The position numbers were made by a program, and so were the translations under genes. A stretch of DNA of 64,000 nucleotides. Source: Sphingobacterium spiritivorum (GTDB lineage Bacteria; Bacteroidota; Bacteroidia; Sphingobacteriales; Sphingobacteriaceae). Shown here piece by piece: positions 16,138-26,309 of this stretch. The stretch covers positions 1,116,001 through 1,180,000 of the forward strand of contig NZ_CP068083.1 in assembly GCF_016725325.1 (NCBI RefSeq), read 5' to 3'. Below the pieces are notes generated by a model. The model had not been told where the DNA came from, did no database searches, and saw only the letters and a list, made by a program, of their open reading frames with translations. How positions within the stretch are numbered: the stretch's first letter is position 1; each line of letters opens with the position of its first letter.

Positions 16138-19100
16138 TTAAAATGTTAAATTAACTCCTGCTACCACACTTTTTGCTCTAGGATAAGCTGAGTTATCCAC
16201 TCCTCTTGTCAGGATAGAAGAACTTGCTGATACTTCTGGATCATATCCGGAATATTTGGTAAACGTATGGATGTTATTCAATGTCAGGTAAACACGTAAT
16301 TTATTGATAAATGCTTTTTTGGAAACCGTAGCCGGTAAAGTGTAACCAAACGTAATATTGTTGATCCGTAGGAATGAGGCATCTTCCAGATAGTAATCCA
16401 GGGCATCACTAATGGCTATATTATTCCCTGAATTGAGACTCCAGACCTGATCTTTACTGTGCTGATCCGGATTTAATGCTGCCAGACGGCTCAGATCTTT
16501 GGTTTCTAATCCTGTTGCCGGATCTATAAGTGTAAACCGGGAAGCCATTACAGACAATGAATTCTGATTCGGCAGGTATGGCCCCATAAAGCGCTGCGTA
16601 TTCATATTGAACGCCTGATTACCATAGGCAAAGTTCACAAATACACTTAAATCAAAATTCTTATAAGAGAAAGCATTGTTCATACCTCCGAAATATTTAG
16701 GCTCAGGATTACCAATAACTGTTCTGTCATTAGTAGACCAGACTGGGTTGCCGTTGGCATCTGTTTCTCCTGCTGTTGGCAAATACTTGACATCTCCCGG
16801 TTTGATAGTTGCCCGGTTCTTGCCTTTCAGAGAAGCGACTCCATTTTTTAAACTGTATGATCCGTCCGGATTCTGATTAAAATCATCTGTTGTATATACG
16901 CCATCATATTTATAACCGTAGAATTTACCGACAGACTCCCCTACCTGCGTCATAAAGTCAACTCTTGAACTCAGATTTGTAATGAGATAATCATTGCCAC
17001 TGGTTCCGAATAAAGCTTTTGTCCTGGACTTGTTGAATGTAATATTAAAACTGGTCTGCCATTGGAAATCTGCCTTCTTGATATTAACCGTGTTCAATGT
17101 TACTTCCACTCCTCTGTTTCTCAATGCAGCTATGTTCTGAAACTGATACGAGTAACCTGTTGATGTAGGAATATTGGCCCGAACCAACAGATTTTTGGAC
17201 TCGTTATTATAGAAGTCTGTTGTCAGATTGACTCTGTTATCTAAGAATGACATATCCAATGCGATATTACTGGTCTGTGTTTTCTCCCATACCAGATCCG
17301 GATTTCCTAATGTTGTACCTGGCTTGAGACCAATAACCTGCGTATTATTTACAGCAACGACTGTGGATCCGTAAAGTGTCGCATAACTGGTATTACTGAT
17401 CTTATCATTTCCGGTAGTCCCATAACCTGCACGGAGTTTTAATTGGTTAAAGAAACTGCCGTCTTTCATAAAACTTTCGTTATGAATATTCCAGGCTGCA
17501 GACACGGAAGGGAAAGTACCCCACTGATTTCCTTTTCTGAATCTGGATACACCATCTGCGCGGATCGTTCCGGTTACTAAATAACGATCGTCATAATTAT
17601 ACATAGCACGTGCAAAACCTGAAACCAGACCGTATCGTCCTTCATCTGTATCTGCTCTTTCGATACGGGATGCTAAAGAGACATCATTCAAACCAAAATT
17701 ACTGGAAGGGAATCCATAATAAGTGTGTCCTACACTCAGATCCTTGGAATACAGAATCTCATGTCCTGCCAATAGATTAAGATTGTGCTTACCAAATGTT
17801 TTAATCCAGGACAAAGTGTTGGTCAATTGCCACTGATAGCCTTCTGCATTGGAACGGCTTCCGTACGGCCCTCCATTGTTGCGTGCGGTGACGGTACGTC
17901 CGTCATCCCAATAATCTTTACGGGTTTGATTCCACTGATATGCGCCTGAACTTCTAAAAGTGAAATTTTCCAGAAAATTTACTGTAAGCCCTAAATTCAG
18001 ATTGGCTAAACGGGCTACTTTGTTACGGGTAATAGCGTCATTCGTAATAATCGGGTTATAAATATCGTATTGCGAATCCAATGCCTGAAGATCTTCGGCT
18101 ATATCCGAATTAATTAATTGCTCATTTGTGAAACGAATTCCACCGGTTGCAGGCTGAAGAATAGACATTTTTAACATGCCTCCTAAAGAGCCGTCACCGT
18201 CGGTATTGGCATCCTGAAACAGGGAGTTAAAGTCCAGATTCACACCTTTTAAAAGCTCGTGATTTACTTTTGCACGAACACTGTTTCTGCGAAACCCGGA
18301 TTTTGCCAGAATACCATCCTGACTGGTATTATTAAAGGTCAGCATGAGTTTTGTCTTTTCATTACCTCCGTTGATATTCAGATTATGATTCTGTAAAATC
18401 GCCTGTCCTCCAAACACCTCATCCTGCCAGTCGATGCCCGGTCTGCTGCCATAATCACGCTGGATTCTTGCATACGCTCCTGAAGCAAAATCCGCAGCAT
18501 TGACATCTCCTCCAAACATATTGGCAAATTGTTGCTGTTTGCCTCCTAATGTTTGAAATTCATACTGGTATTTCACATAATCTTCAATATTCAGTAAGTC
18601 CAGTTTTTTGCTGAGCTTTTCAAAACTTGCATATCCGTTATAATCAATATTGGTACGTCCGGCTTTTCCTGATTTGGTGGAGATCAGGATAACCCCATTA
18701 GCTCCGCGGGAACCGTAGATTGCTGAGGCTGATGCATCTTTGAGGATGTCAATACTTTCGATATCATTTACATCGATCTTCATCAGTGCATCTTCCATCA
18801 CAAAACCATCGACAATGTAGAGTGGCGTGGTCGATCCGGTAATAGAAGTTCCTCCTCTTACAGTAATATTAATTGCAGCTCCGGGAGCGCCACTTTGTGT
18901 CACCACATTGACCCCTGCCACTTTACCGGTAATAGCCTGTGCAGCTGTAGTAACAGGTACATTGCGGATATCACTGTTTTTTACTGTACCGACAGCTCCT
19001 GTGAGATCCCGTTTACGGGCTGTACCGTAACCGATGACTACAATCTCATCGAGTTCATTATTGGCAGATTGCAATACAATTTCCATAGGACTCTGTGTAT

Positions 19101-19368
19101 TGGCTACAGCATCTTTTGTTTCAAATCCTACGTATGTAAATCGGAGATTGGTATTTTGTTTTACCTGAATGGAAAACTTGCCGTCCCTGCCGGTCGTAAC
19201 AGCTACATTGGTGCCTACTACGGCAACAGTAGCTCCTCCGATGGGTTGATTATTCTCATCGACAATCCTTCCGGTAACAATATCTGAAGTTTGTGCAACA
19301 CTTATTCCTGTCATTACAAACGCAAGAAAGGCACATAAGATCGCTCTTAAAAAAAGCATATTTTTCAT
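16138..19368 (-). CDS. SusC/RagA-family TonB-linked transporter (pair 1)
   Basis: 1076 residues. Signal peptide to about residue 25 (...TGISVAQ), carboxypeptidase-regulatory-like domain (TGRIVDENNQPIGGATV), canonical SusC box LDEIVVIGYGTARKRDLTGA, plug with VRGGTSITGSTTPLYIVDG and SIDILKDASASAIYGSRGANGVI, then the long barrel. It imports oligosaccharides with its SusD partner (next gene, 11-bp gap). First gene of operon C; a shared promoter/operator lies 290-310 bp upstream. Confidence 0.95.
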   Translation of the reverse strand: MKNMLFLRAILCAFLAFVMTGISVAQTSDIVTGRIVDENNQPIGGATVAVVGTNVAVTTGRDGKFSIQVKQNTNLRFTYVGFETKDAVANTQSPMEIVLQSANNELDEIVVIGYGTARKRDLTGAVGTVKNSDIRNVPVTTAAQAITGKVAGVNVVTQSGAPGAAINITVRGGTSITGSTTPLYIVDGFVMEDALMKIDVNDIESIDILKDASASAIYGSRGANGVILISTKSGKAGRTNIDYNGYASFEKLSKKLDLLNIEDYVKYQYEFQTLGGKQQQFANMFGGDVNAADFASGAYARIQRDYGSRPGIDWQDEVFGGQAILQNHNLNINGGNEKTKLMLTFNNTSQDGILAKSGFRRNSVRAKVNHELLKGVNLDFNSLFQDANTDGDGSLGGMLKMSILQPATGGIRFTNEQLINSDIAEDLQALDSQYDIYNPIITNDAITRNKVARLANLNLGLTVNFLENFTFRSSGAYQWNQTRKDYWDDGRTVTARNNGGPYGSRSNAEGYQWQLTNTLSWIKTFGKHNLNLLAGHEILYSKDLSVGHTYYGFPSSNFGLNDVSLASRIERADTDEGRYGLVSGFARAMYNYDDRYLVTGTIRADGVSRFRKGNQWGTFPSVSAAWNIHNESFMKDGSFFNQLKLRAGYGTTGNDKISNTSYATLYGSTVVAVNNTQVIGLKPGTTLGNPDLVWEKTQTSNIALDMSFLDNRVNLTTDFYNNESKNLLVRANIPTSTGYSYQFQNIAALRNRGVEVTLNTVNIKKADFQWQTSFNITFNKSRTKALFGTSGNDYLITNLSSRVDFMTQVGESVGKFYGYKYDGVYTTDDFNQNPDGSYSLKNGVASLKGKNRATIKPGDVKYLPTAGETDANGNPVWSTNDRTVIGNPEPKYFGGMNNAFSYKNFDLSVFVNFAYGNQAFNMNTQRFMGPYLPNQNSLSVMASRFTLIDPATGLETKDLSRLAALNPDQHSKDQVWSLNSGNNIAISDALDYYLEDASFLRINNITFGYTLPATVSKKAFINKLRVYLTLNNIHTFTKYSGYDPEVSASSSILTRGVDNSAYPRAKSVVAGVNLTF

Positions 19369-19399
19369 AAGCTGGTATACGGTTTCTATTTTTCTGTAG

Positions 19400-19416
19400 G
19401 AGCTAAAATATAGCTC
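19400..19416 (-). other. Hairpin in the 5' leader of operon C
   Basis: GAGCTA and TAGCTC form a 6-bp stem with a 5-nt loop, 32-48 nt before the SusC 1 ATG, inside the roughly 250-nt leader predicted from the promoter at 19629-19636. It may only be a fold that keeps the ribosome site open; no riboswitch class is recognised. A lone TATCCTGA half-site also lies at 19449-19456. Confidence 0.3.
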
Positions 19417-19617
19417 TTTTATTTTACGCTATTCTATTTTATTACATATATCCTGATAAGGCATTAGCTGTCAGCACAATGAAAAATCAACATGAGCTGC
19501 TGTTTCATCGTTATATTTTAATAATAAGAAAAGGGGAAAGGGTACTGACGGTTATAATTATCAGCATACACGACCTCACTCCGGTTTATACTTGTTGGTT
19601 CCATTACGAAATTATAG

Positions 19618-19674
19618 ATTGGTTAATCCAAACTTAGTAAAACCAAAAAGCACAACTATCCTGACCTATCCTGA
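19618..19674 (-). promoter_or_regulatory. Promoter and direct-repeat operator of PUL operon C
   Basis: Minus strand, 5' to 3': TCAGGATAGGTCAGGATAG (19674-19656; two CAGGATA half-sites 10 bp apart), then TTG (19655-19653) as -33 box, 16 nt, and TAAGTTTG (19636-19629), a perfect -7 box. TAACCAAT follows at 19625-19618. The same operator and the same 19-nt spacing to the -7 box occur before operons A and B. This element accounts for much of the 554-bp gene-free stretch 19369-19922; the rest is leader and the terminator at 19794-19850. Confidence 0.75.
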
Positions 19675-19793
19675 AACGTATTTCAAACAGGCAGAAACCG
19701 GAAGGGCTAAACAGAAGAAATATAGATAAGAATATCTACAGACCGGCATTTACATATACCGGTAATGATTGATTTTAAATGTTTTAACAACAA

Positions 19794-19850
19794 AAAGAGA
19801 GACCCCATGAACACTTATTGTGTTCTTTCTTTCCTGGCAGGTCTCTCTTT
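19794..19850 (-). terminator. Terminator of PUL operon B
   Basis: Outer 11-bp stem AAAGAGAGACC (19794-19804) with 19840-19850, enclosing a smaller hairpin GAACAC/GTGTTC (19809-19825). On the minus strand the outer stem is followed by a T-rich tract. It lies 72 bp after the SusD 2 stop codon and upstream of the operon C promoter, so it separates operons B and C. Confidence 0.7.
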
Positions 19851-19922
19851 GGTTGTATTGTTTTTAGGTTAAAGAATTAGAATAAATATTGTTTATATGC
19901 TGCTTAATGTGTGTTTCTGTTG

Positions 19923-21548
19923 TTACAATGGGTAGTTGACATACCAGTTGACAGGATTCATCAGATGCTGTTTAAAGGTTTGCTGATATGCGCCGGTGTA
20001 TTTTTCGCTGACTCTGTTGGCGAGCATAGCCGGATCATTCCAACGGGAGGCGATCCGTATCATCGCAAAATAAGCTTTTGCTTCTCCGGCACTTTCCATT
20101 AATGTTTCTTCAATAATCAGATCATCTACAGCTTTCTTATAGGCTTCTATCTTCTCAGGAGTATTCAGATTATCCTTCGAAAGTCCTGCAGGGTATACGG
20201 GAGAGAGATTAACCCGGCGGCGGATACCCCAGTTTTTTGCTAAAGCCACATTCCATACGGTATTGTTCAGCGGATACTGCAGGTTGTTTGCATTACGGGA
20301 CAGGTATAATTCTATTCCATCATTTAGAAAAGCTTCTGCTTCTTTGAATTTCCCCAGATTATTGAGAGCTTCCACCATAAAAAAGTGAACATCTGCATCT
20401 CTGTAAAGGACGATATGCACATTATTTTTATAGATTTCTGAAGCACTTTCCCTGTCTCTTGAAAACTTACGGATTACCCATTCACCATTTTGAAAATAAT
20501 AGGTGTAATTTTCTCCACGGTACAGGTCTCCAAGTGTATTACCGTCATAGCGTAATTGTTTTTTATAACGGTTCATCGCCACCTCTGTTGGCTTCAGATA
20601 ATATACAGAGGGCTGTGTATTAGAAAAGTAAGAAATTAATTTATTCGTCTGATTACGTTCAAAATCATAGGGCACCACATTGATCAGCCCTCTGGTTTTT
20701 GTAACCGGACTACGGCTGAAAAACTGAATCCATTCTCCGTTGTAATCATCGTTACCTATTTTGTAGCGACCACCTCCATTATCGTATATAAACGGCATGC
20801 CCACCTCTACCACTTTACTGTAATTTTTATTCCACAGATACAGCTCCATTAACAATGGTTCGGGGGATGGACAAATCATGTTCCACACCAGATCCTGTTC
20901 GGACGCATTGACCCCGGGAAAGAGTACATCTCCCCACACGAGTACATTTTTACCATTCACTCCTTCGACACCAGACTCCATCAGGTCAATCAGTTTGGGA
21001 ATCAGCTGGTCTAATGTCAGTACCGGAATTTCTCCCACCTTGTTAATATCCAGATTTTTATCATCAAAGTAAGCTGCCTTTCCATAGAGTTTTCCGATCA
21101 TAAGATACGACCAGACCTTGAATCGTATCGCTCCGGATATAATAGAATTATAGTGTGCTTCTTCTATTGCTTTTGGATTTTTCTTACGGTATTCTATAAC
21201 TTTTGCCAGGTAATTATTTGCATTGATGATAATATCATAGAATCCTTTCGGATTGGCAAATTCATTACCTTGTTTTTCCCTATAGTAATAGAGATCCCAC
21301 AGATCCTGAGGAGCATTTTTTGTAGGTTCCAGCAGATCGGTACGCAGGTCAGCCAGAAAAACAGCCTGATCAGCAACTTTCTGAACTTTTGCAGCTATTC
21401 CCATGTAACCGGAATAGAGTTCATTCGCATTACCCACATAATCTTCGTCTTTCAGGATATCATTGGTATCTACTTCAAAGTATTTTGAACAACCTGTAAA
21501 AAATAAGACTGCACAGATTGCTGTTATTTTCAAATAATTTTTCTTCAT
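19923..21548 (-). CDS. SusD/RagB-like lipoprotein (pair 2)
   Basis: 541 residues, lipobox VLFFTGC followed by SKYFEVDTND. It has the SusD layout: NANELYSGYMGIAAKVQKV helix, RFKVWSYLMIGKLYG, and DVHFFMVEALNNLGKFKEAEAFLNDG near 390-415. The C-terminal part departs from the usual signature (ETLMESAGEAKAYFAMIRIASRW in place of ExKLEL-GEGxRxxDLxRW). It lies 11 bp after SusC 2 and is the last gene of operon B. This diverged SusC/D pair sits directly behind the two FAS1 lipoprotein genes, so the four products may form one complex. Confidence 0.82.
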   Translation of the reverse strand: MKKNYLKITAICAVLFFTGCSKYFEVDTNDILKDEDYVGNANELYSGYMGIAAKVQKVADQAVFLADLRTDLLEPTKNAPQDLWDLYYYREKQGNEFANPKGFYDIIINANNYLAKVIEYRKKNPKAIEEAHYNSIISGAIRFKVWSYLMIGKLYGKAAYFDDKNLDINKVGEIPVLTLDQLIPKLIDLMESGVEGVNGKNVLVWGDVLFPGVNASEQDLVWNMICPSPEPLLMELYLWNKNYSKVVEVGMPFIYDNGGGRYKIGNDDYNGEWIQFFSRSPVTKTRGLINVVPYDFERNQTNKLISYFSNTQPSVYYLKPTEVAMNRYKKQLRYDGNTLGDLYRGENYTYYFQNGEWVIRKFSRDRESASEIYKNNVHIVLYRDADVHFFMVEALNNLGKFKEAEAFLNDGIELYLSRNANNLQYPLNNTVWNVALAKNWGIRRRVNLSPVYPAGLSKDNLNTPEKIEAYKKAVDDLIIEETLMESAGEAKAYFAMIRIASRWNDPAMLANRVSEKYTGAYQQTFKQHLMNPVNWYVNYPL

Positions 21549-21559
21549 CTCTTCAACGA

Positions 21560-24500
21560 TTAGAGTTTCAGGTTAACACCTAATTTAAATGTACGTGGTA
21601 AAGGAATTTTACCATAATCGGCTCCTAACAGACTGATATCATAGCTATAGGCTGTCACAGGATCGAGCCCCAGATATTTGGTCCAGGTATAGATATTTTC
21701 CCCGGAAATATAGATTTCGGTATTGTTAAGTAATTTGAATTTCTGAGCTCCAAAATTATATTTCAGAACTACATTACTCAGGCGCAGATAGGAAGCGTCT
21801 TCAATCCAGCGATCTGAAAAACGACTGTTACCCATCGGATCTCCATAAGTTGCTTTGGGAATTGTCGTCATCTGACCTTCTTCCTGCCATCTGTTGAGGA
21901 TAGCGGTAGACTGATTCTTATAGCTACTCATGTCTTCCAGGCTGCGGCGAACTGCATTATACATCTTATTCCCTTTAGAGAAAGTGACATATCCGCGTAA
22001 GGTTAGTTTTTTGAATCTTATATCTACAAATCCGGATCCATAAAATTTAGGTAATGCATTCCCCAAACTCTTACGATCATCCTTATCAATGATTCCATCC
22101 TTGTTGATATCTTCAAAGATAGCGTCTCCGGCTTCGAAAGGAAGATTTTTGAAGTCTGTCAGATTAAGACGTGAAGCCTCTGCCGAATTACTGATGACAC
22201 CATTGAACTGATAACCGTAAAAATCATATGGAGAGCCTCCGACCTGTGTGATCAGGGTCATGCCATACGGGGCTGTAGTGATCTTTTGATCTATGTTATT
22301 GAGGCTTTTCACTTCATTTCTTAAGGTACTCAGATTTCCACCTATCGTAAATCCGAAATCTTTTTTCTCAATAAGTGTGAGGTTGGCATCAAACTCGAAT
22401 CCGGTATTGAGCAGAGTTGCTCCGTTGACATACATATTTTCGATACCAGCAATGGGTGTGACCGGAACGGCCTGTACAACATCTTTGGCTGTAGTATGGT
22501 AGTAAGAGGCACTTAAGTTCAATCTTTTTTTCCATAAACTTGCAATCAGACTGACATCCCAGTTTCGGACATCTTCTCTGTTTAAGGATGTATTGGGAAT
22601 ATTCCCGACTACGATACCTGACAGCTGACGATAAATCTGGCTGCTGTAGTAGGCCTGACTGAGTTTGGATGAATATCTGCTGTTAGCTGTTTTGGAATAT
22701 CCCGCATTCAGTGTCAGCAGATCCAGATTGGCGATATCTTTAAATGCACTTGTATTTGATAACAAAAATGAAAGATCAACTCCGGGATAAAATCCGAAAC
22801 GGTTCACATCTACTCCTGTAGAGGATGCACCATCAGTTGACAGATACGTCGACGCTTTCACTAAATTCCGCCAGTCATACTGCACAAAACCATAAAAACT
22901 CATCCAGTTCCAGGACTCATTATAGCCATCAAAAGCACGTCCTGCAGCATTTACATAATTGAGCGTGCGATAGAAATCAGAGCTGGTATTACGACCGAAT
23001 CCCGCATCATATTCTCTATCTGTGATCATTCCCTGAAAGCCTACACCTGCCTGAATATTGGATTCATCCAGTTGTTTTGTGTAATCTGCATTTATCTTGT
23101 AATAGATATTGGAATTCTTACCCGATCCGGAACGAGCAGAGTTCAGTGCTACGCCATTTTCCAGGGGCAGAATGGTACGGCTGGACAATCCGGGTATAAA
23201 GGTAGATTGTCTGTTATAACTGGAGAACAATCCGAATGTACCGTATACATTTATGTTTTGGGTAGCTTTGTATTTAACACCCGCATTGACAAATACATCA
23301 TAGATATCCGAATTGATGGTTGTTGTATTAAGCAGAGCCAATGGATTTGACACATTGAATTGTCTGACTATATCATAATCCGGCAATATGTTGTTACGGT
23401 CATCTTTTCTGTAAGGACTGAGTATCGGTGCCTGATAAAGCGACGCCAGCATAGGGTTAGTCGCCTGAAGCATTCCCTGCTCATGCAGTTTATTCGTCGC
23501 ATATGTCAATGCTACACTCGCCGACAGGTCAAATTTCTTGCCTAAGGTAAGCGTTGAATTGAGGCGGGTACTGTAGCGTGTAGATTTACTGTTGTCCAAT
23601 GTTCCATTCTGATCCATCACCCCCAGAGAGAGATCATATTTGGCAATAGCATCCCCCCCTTTGATACGAAGGTGATTATCCGTAACGAATGCGGGAGTAT
23701 AGATCTCATTTTGCCAGTCTGTATGATTATTGTACAGAAAATTGTAATAGTAGTTCGGGTCATCTCTTAAAAACGGAAAGTAGCTAATCATATCATTCAT
23801 ATCCGCAAACTGAGACATTCCTACATCTCCGATAAAGTTTTTAAAATCACTTCCCTGCAGTACCGGGATACGTTTGTTATTATATCCTATACCATAGTTT
23901 CCTTTGAATTCAATAACTGTTTCGAGATCATCTGCAGATGAGGTCTCAATAAGGAGAACGCCATTGGATGCTAATGATCCATATACGGCAGCCTCCGAAC
24001 CTTTAAGCAATCTGATACTCTTGACATCCTGCGGATTGATGGCATTAAATACACTTCTGGAATACCCTCCGATAATAGTAGATGTTTCATTATCCGGAAA
24101 ATATGGCATCCCGTTCAGAATAATGAGGGGTGAATTATCTGCAGTTAAAGTTCTTATCCCACGAAAGTTCAGCACGCTTCCCTCTGTAGGCATTCCACTT
24201 TTATTAATTACATTCAATCCCGAAAATTCACCGGCTATTACATCTTCAATATTATAGACGCCATCCTTGAAATCCTGATTATATAAAATGGATGTTCCTT
24301 TATTGGCAAAAATACCTTCTTTGACTTCATCAAATTTGAAACGTGTATCAGGGACCAATGTCACCACAATAGAATCCCGCTTCAGTGTACTGACCTGCAG
24401 TTCGTGAAATCCGGGACTCCATACTGTAATAAGGGCGGAAGTACCGACATCGTCGACCTTCAATGAAAAATCTCCGTTTTTATTGGTTTGTGCAGAGGTG

Positions 24501-24667
24501 GCACTGTTTTTTATAGAAACAATTGCATTCGCTACTGCAGCATTATTATAGGAGCTCAGTACCTTTCCTTTTATTACCCGCTGTGCAAAAGCCTGCTCTA
24601 CACTACACAAACCTATAACCGAGCTTACAAGCAAAATTTTATATAATATATTCACCCTTTTTATCAT
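21560..24667 (-). CDS. SusC-like TonB-linked transporter without canonical SusC box (pair 2)
   Basis: 1035 residues. Signal peptide (ends EQAFAQ), regulatory-like beta domain (VIKGKVLSSYNNAAVANAIVSI), plug with LNFRGIRTLTADNSPLIILNG and VKSIRLLKGSEAAVYGSLASNGVLLI, then the barrel ending in RTFKLGVNLKL. Where pairs 1 and 3 carry LDEVVV-type text, it reads KFDEVKEGIFANKGTSILYN, so the TonB/SusC box is weak. It follows a FAS1 lipoprotein gene by 50 bp and precedes its SusD partner by 11 bp. It probably imports a related glycan; the substrate is not visible from the sequence. Confidence 0.88.
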   Translation of the reverse strand: MIKRVNILYKILLVSSVIGLCSVEQAFAQRVIKGKVLSSYNNAAVANAIVSIKNSATSAQTNKNGDFSLKVDDVGTSALITVWSPGFHELQVSTLKRDSIVVTLVPDTRFKFDEVKEGIFANKGTSILYNQDFKDGVYNIEDVIAGEFSGLNVINKSGMPTEGSVLNFRGIRTLTADNSPLIILNGMPYFPDNETSTIIGGYSRSVFNAINPQDVKSIRLLKGSEAAVYGSLASNGVLLIETSSADDLETVIEFKGNYGIGYNNKRIPVLQGSDFKNFIGDVGMSQFADMNDMISYFPFLRDDPNYYYNFLYNNHTDWQNEIYTPAFVTDNHLRIKGGDAIAKYDLSLGVMDQNGTLDNSKSTRYSTRLNSTLTLGKKFDLSASVALTYATNKLHEQGMLQATNPMLASLYQAPILSPYRKDDRNNILPDYDIVRQFNVSNPLALLNTTTINSDIYDVFVNAGVKYKATQNINVYGTFGLFSSYNRQSTFIPGLSSRTILPLENGVALNSARSGSGKNSNIYYKINADYTKQLDESNIQAGVGFQGMITDREYDAGFGRNTSSDFYRTLNYVNAAGRAFDGYNESWNWMSFYGFVQYDWRNLVKASTYLSTDGASSTGVDVNRFGFYPGVDLSFLLSNTSAFKDIANLDLLTLNAGYSKTANSRYSSKLSQAYYSSQIYRQLSGIVVGNIPNTSLNREDVRNWDVSLIASLWKKRLNLSASYYHTTAKDVVQAVPVTPIAGIENMYVNGATLLNTGFEFDANLTLIEKKDFGFTIGGNLSTLRNEVKSLNNIDQKITTAPYGMTLITQVGGSPYDFYGYQFNGVISNSAEASRLNLTDFKNLPFEAGDAIFEDINKDGIIDKDDRKSLGNALPKFYGSGFVDIRFKKLTLRGYVTFSKGNKMYNAVRRSLEDMSSYKNQSTAILNRWQEEGQMTTIPKATYGDPMGNSRFSDRWIEDASYLRLSNVVLKYNFGAQKFKLLNNTEIYISGENIYTWTKYLGLDPVTAYSYDISLLGADYGKIPLPRTFKLGVNLKL

Positions 24668-24717
24668 AACTATTCAATAAGCATTCTTTAAAAACATTAT
24701 AAAACTGCTTTACTCTT

Positions 24718-26298
24718 TTAATAATTGTTTTGTGTGGGAATCAACGCCCAATGATATAAATCCATTTGTTCAGCCGTTCCTTTACCCAGTCCGGCAAATT
24801 CTACTTTTATTCTAAACCGTCTCACCTGAGTACCATCTATAATGACAGGCCCTACCAATCCTCCCCATCCGTTATACTTGGTACTACCTACGGTATTGGT
24901 TGAGCGATCATAGTTCCATGGTGTGGAAGGTTCTACGTTGAGTGCACTTTTAATCAGTTTACCATCGATATAGATATTTACAAACGGATGTGTGGTGGAG
25001 CGGAATCCCATATACAGATTATATTCTCCGGGAGGAACTTCAACCACTTTATAACCGGTAGATCCGTCGCTGTTGCGTACAGTCATTACTGGTGTAAAGT
25101 CTATAGAAAGCGGTGCTCCTGCAATTTTCTCCCCTTTCAGAACCAGTGTACGGTATTTGTATTCCAGTCCCAGTGTCGGGAAACTTGCATTATCGCGGTC
25201 TGTCGGGACAACACTGGTCGCATTGCGTACTGTAAACAGGTTTGCTTTTTCATTATCCGGCACATATTCCCAATAATGAAAAAACTGTTTGATCATGTCG
25301 ATATGTACATTGTTAGGTACTTTCAGTTTCGAGATTTCAAATATTCTGCCGTTACTCATTCTTTTATAAGCCGGATTTACTTGCTGAACACTTGTTTTCC
25401 ACAGTTTGTTGAAAGCCGAATATATATTTTCTTCACTGCCATAATCATCAACCAGTTTATTATAAAAGATAGCTTCTTTGATCCAGGACATAGCTTTGAG
25501 ATAATCATCCTCTTCAAATGTTTTCCCAAACTGAGCATAGAGACTTCTCAAATCATTAAAACAATTGTTCAGCACCTGATTGCTTGGCAGAAACATACTG
25601 ACCTGTACAAATTCTGAACGGATATTTGCTTTTTCAAAAATCGGATTCTTGATCACATAGGCTGAATCATAAACGGTATTTCCGGTAGGATCCACACCTA
25701 TAGGAATACTGTTGGCCAGATCAAAAATGGTATCATTAAGTCGCAGAATAGTATCCCGGATAATGGAATAATCAGATCCCAGTCCTTCCAGATATTCATA
25801 GATACTTACATCCGGTTTCATGAGTTCATTAATCTCATGCACAACTCCGTTTTTACATAGTTGATTACCATTGACAAGAACTGCATCTCCTATCTGATAT
25901 TTACCTGAAGCATCCTGATTAATAGACAGGTATTTTCCATTCAATGTCTTCAGTCGTAATCCTTTTTTAAGTTTAGAGACATCATAGGTAAGATTGTTCA
26001 TATGGTAACCCATCACATACTTTTCATCCAGATTTAATTGTGCCAGGCGGTCCATCTGTTCATTATTTACCACCCATACCGTCAGATACTGATCTCTTTG
26101 CAGCTCCTGTGCCAACCCGGCTTCTTCTAATTTTGCTACAAATTTGCTATACTCCGGTTTTGATTTCAGGTAGTCCAAAAGATTTAAAGGAGATACGGTA
26201 GTCGTTCCTTCTGATGTTCCATAATGGCTGTCCCAGGCTTTTTTACAGCTCGAAAAGCAGAGCACTGCTGCTATAAGAGCAAAAATTAATCTTTTCAT
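24718..26298 (-). CDS. FAS1-domain lipoprotein with C-terminal beta-sandwich (FAS1-c)
   Basis: 526 residues. Lipobox AVLCFSSC. Two fasciclin-like repeats: LNLLDYLKSKPEYSKFVAKLEEAGL... to CKNGVVHEINELMKPD (about 35-165), and a looser one from SIYEYLEGLGSDYSIIRDTI to about 345. The last 140 residues (from about 385) are beta-rich: RTLVLKGEKIAGAPLSIDF, VEVPPGEYNLYMGFRS, VNIYIDGKLI and RRFRIKVEFAGL, resembling a carbohydrate-binding jelly roll. FAS1 domains usually mediate adhesion. In this operon a surface glycan-binding role beside SusC/D 2 is suggested by position only. It is a paralogue of the upstream gene. Confidence 0.8.
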   Translation of the reverse strand: MKRLIFALIAAVLCFSSCKKAWDSHYGTSEGTTTVSPLNLLDYLKSKPEYSKFVAKLEEAGLAQELQRDQYLTVWVVNNEQMDRLAQLNLDEKYVMGYHMNNLTYDVSKLKKGLRLKTLNGKYLSINQDASGKYQIGDAVLVNGNQLCKNGVVHEINELMKPDVSIYEYLEGLGSDYSIIRDTILRLNDTIFDLANSIPIGVDPTGNTVYDSAYVIKNPIFEKANIRSEFVQVSMFLPSNQVLNNCFNDLRSLYAQFGKTFEEDDYLKAMSWIKEAIFYNKLVDDYGSEENIYSAFNKLWKTSVQQVNPAYKRMSNGRIFEISKLKVPNNVHIDMIKQFFHYWEYVPDNEKANLFTVRNATSVVPTDRDNASFPTLGLEYKYRTLVLKGEKIAGAPLSIDFTPVMTVRNSDGSTGYKVVEVPPGEYNLYMGFRSTTHPFVNIYIDGKLIKSALNVEPSTPWNYDRSTNTVGSTKYNGWGGLVGPVIIDGTQVRRFRIKVEFAGLGKGTAEQMDLYHWALIPTQNNY

Positions 26299-26309
26299 AA
26301 TCGTAATAT

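Noticed and set aside
19369-19922. A missing small gene or RNA in the 554-bp gap between SusC 1 and SusD 2
   Set aside because: No convincing open frame or structured RNA was seen; the promoter, leader and terminator account for most of the gap.
24988-25617. 209-residue plus-strand open frame inside FAS1-c
   Set aside because: It is antisense to a clear lipoprotein gene; its Cys/Phe/Ile-rich composition without motifs is typical of a shadow frame.
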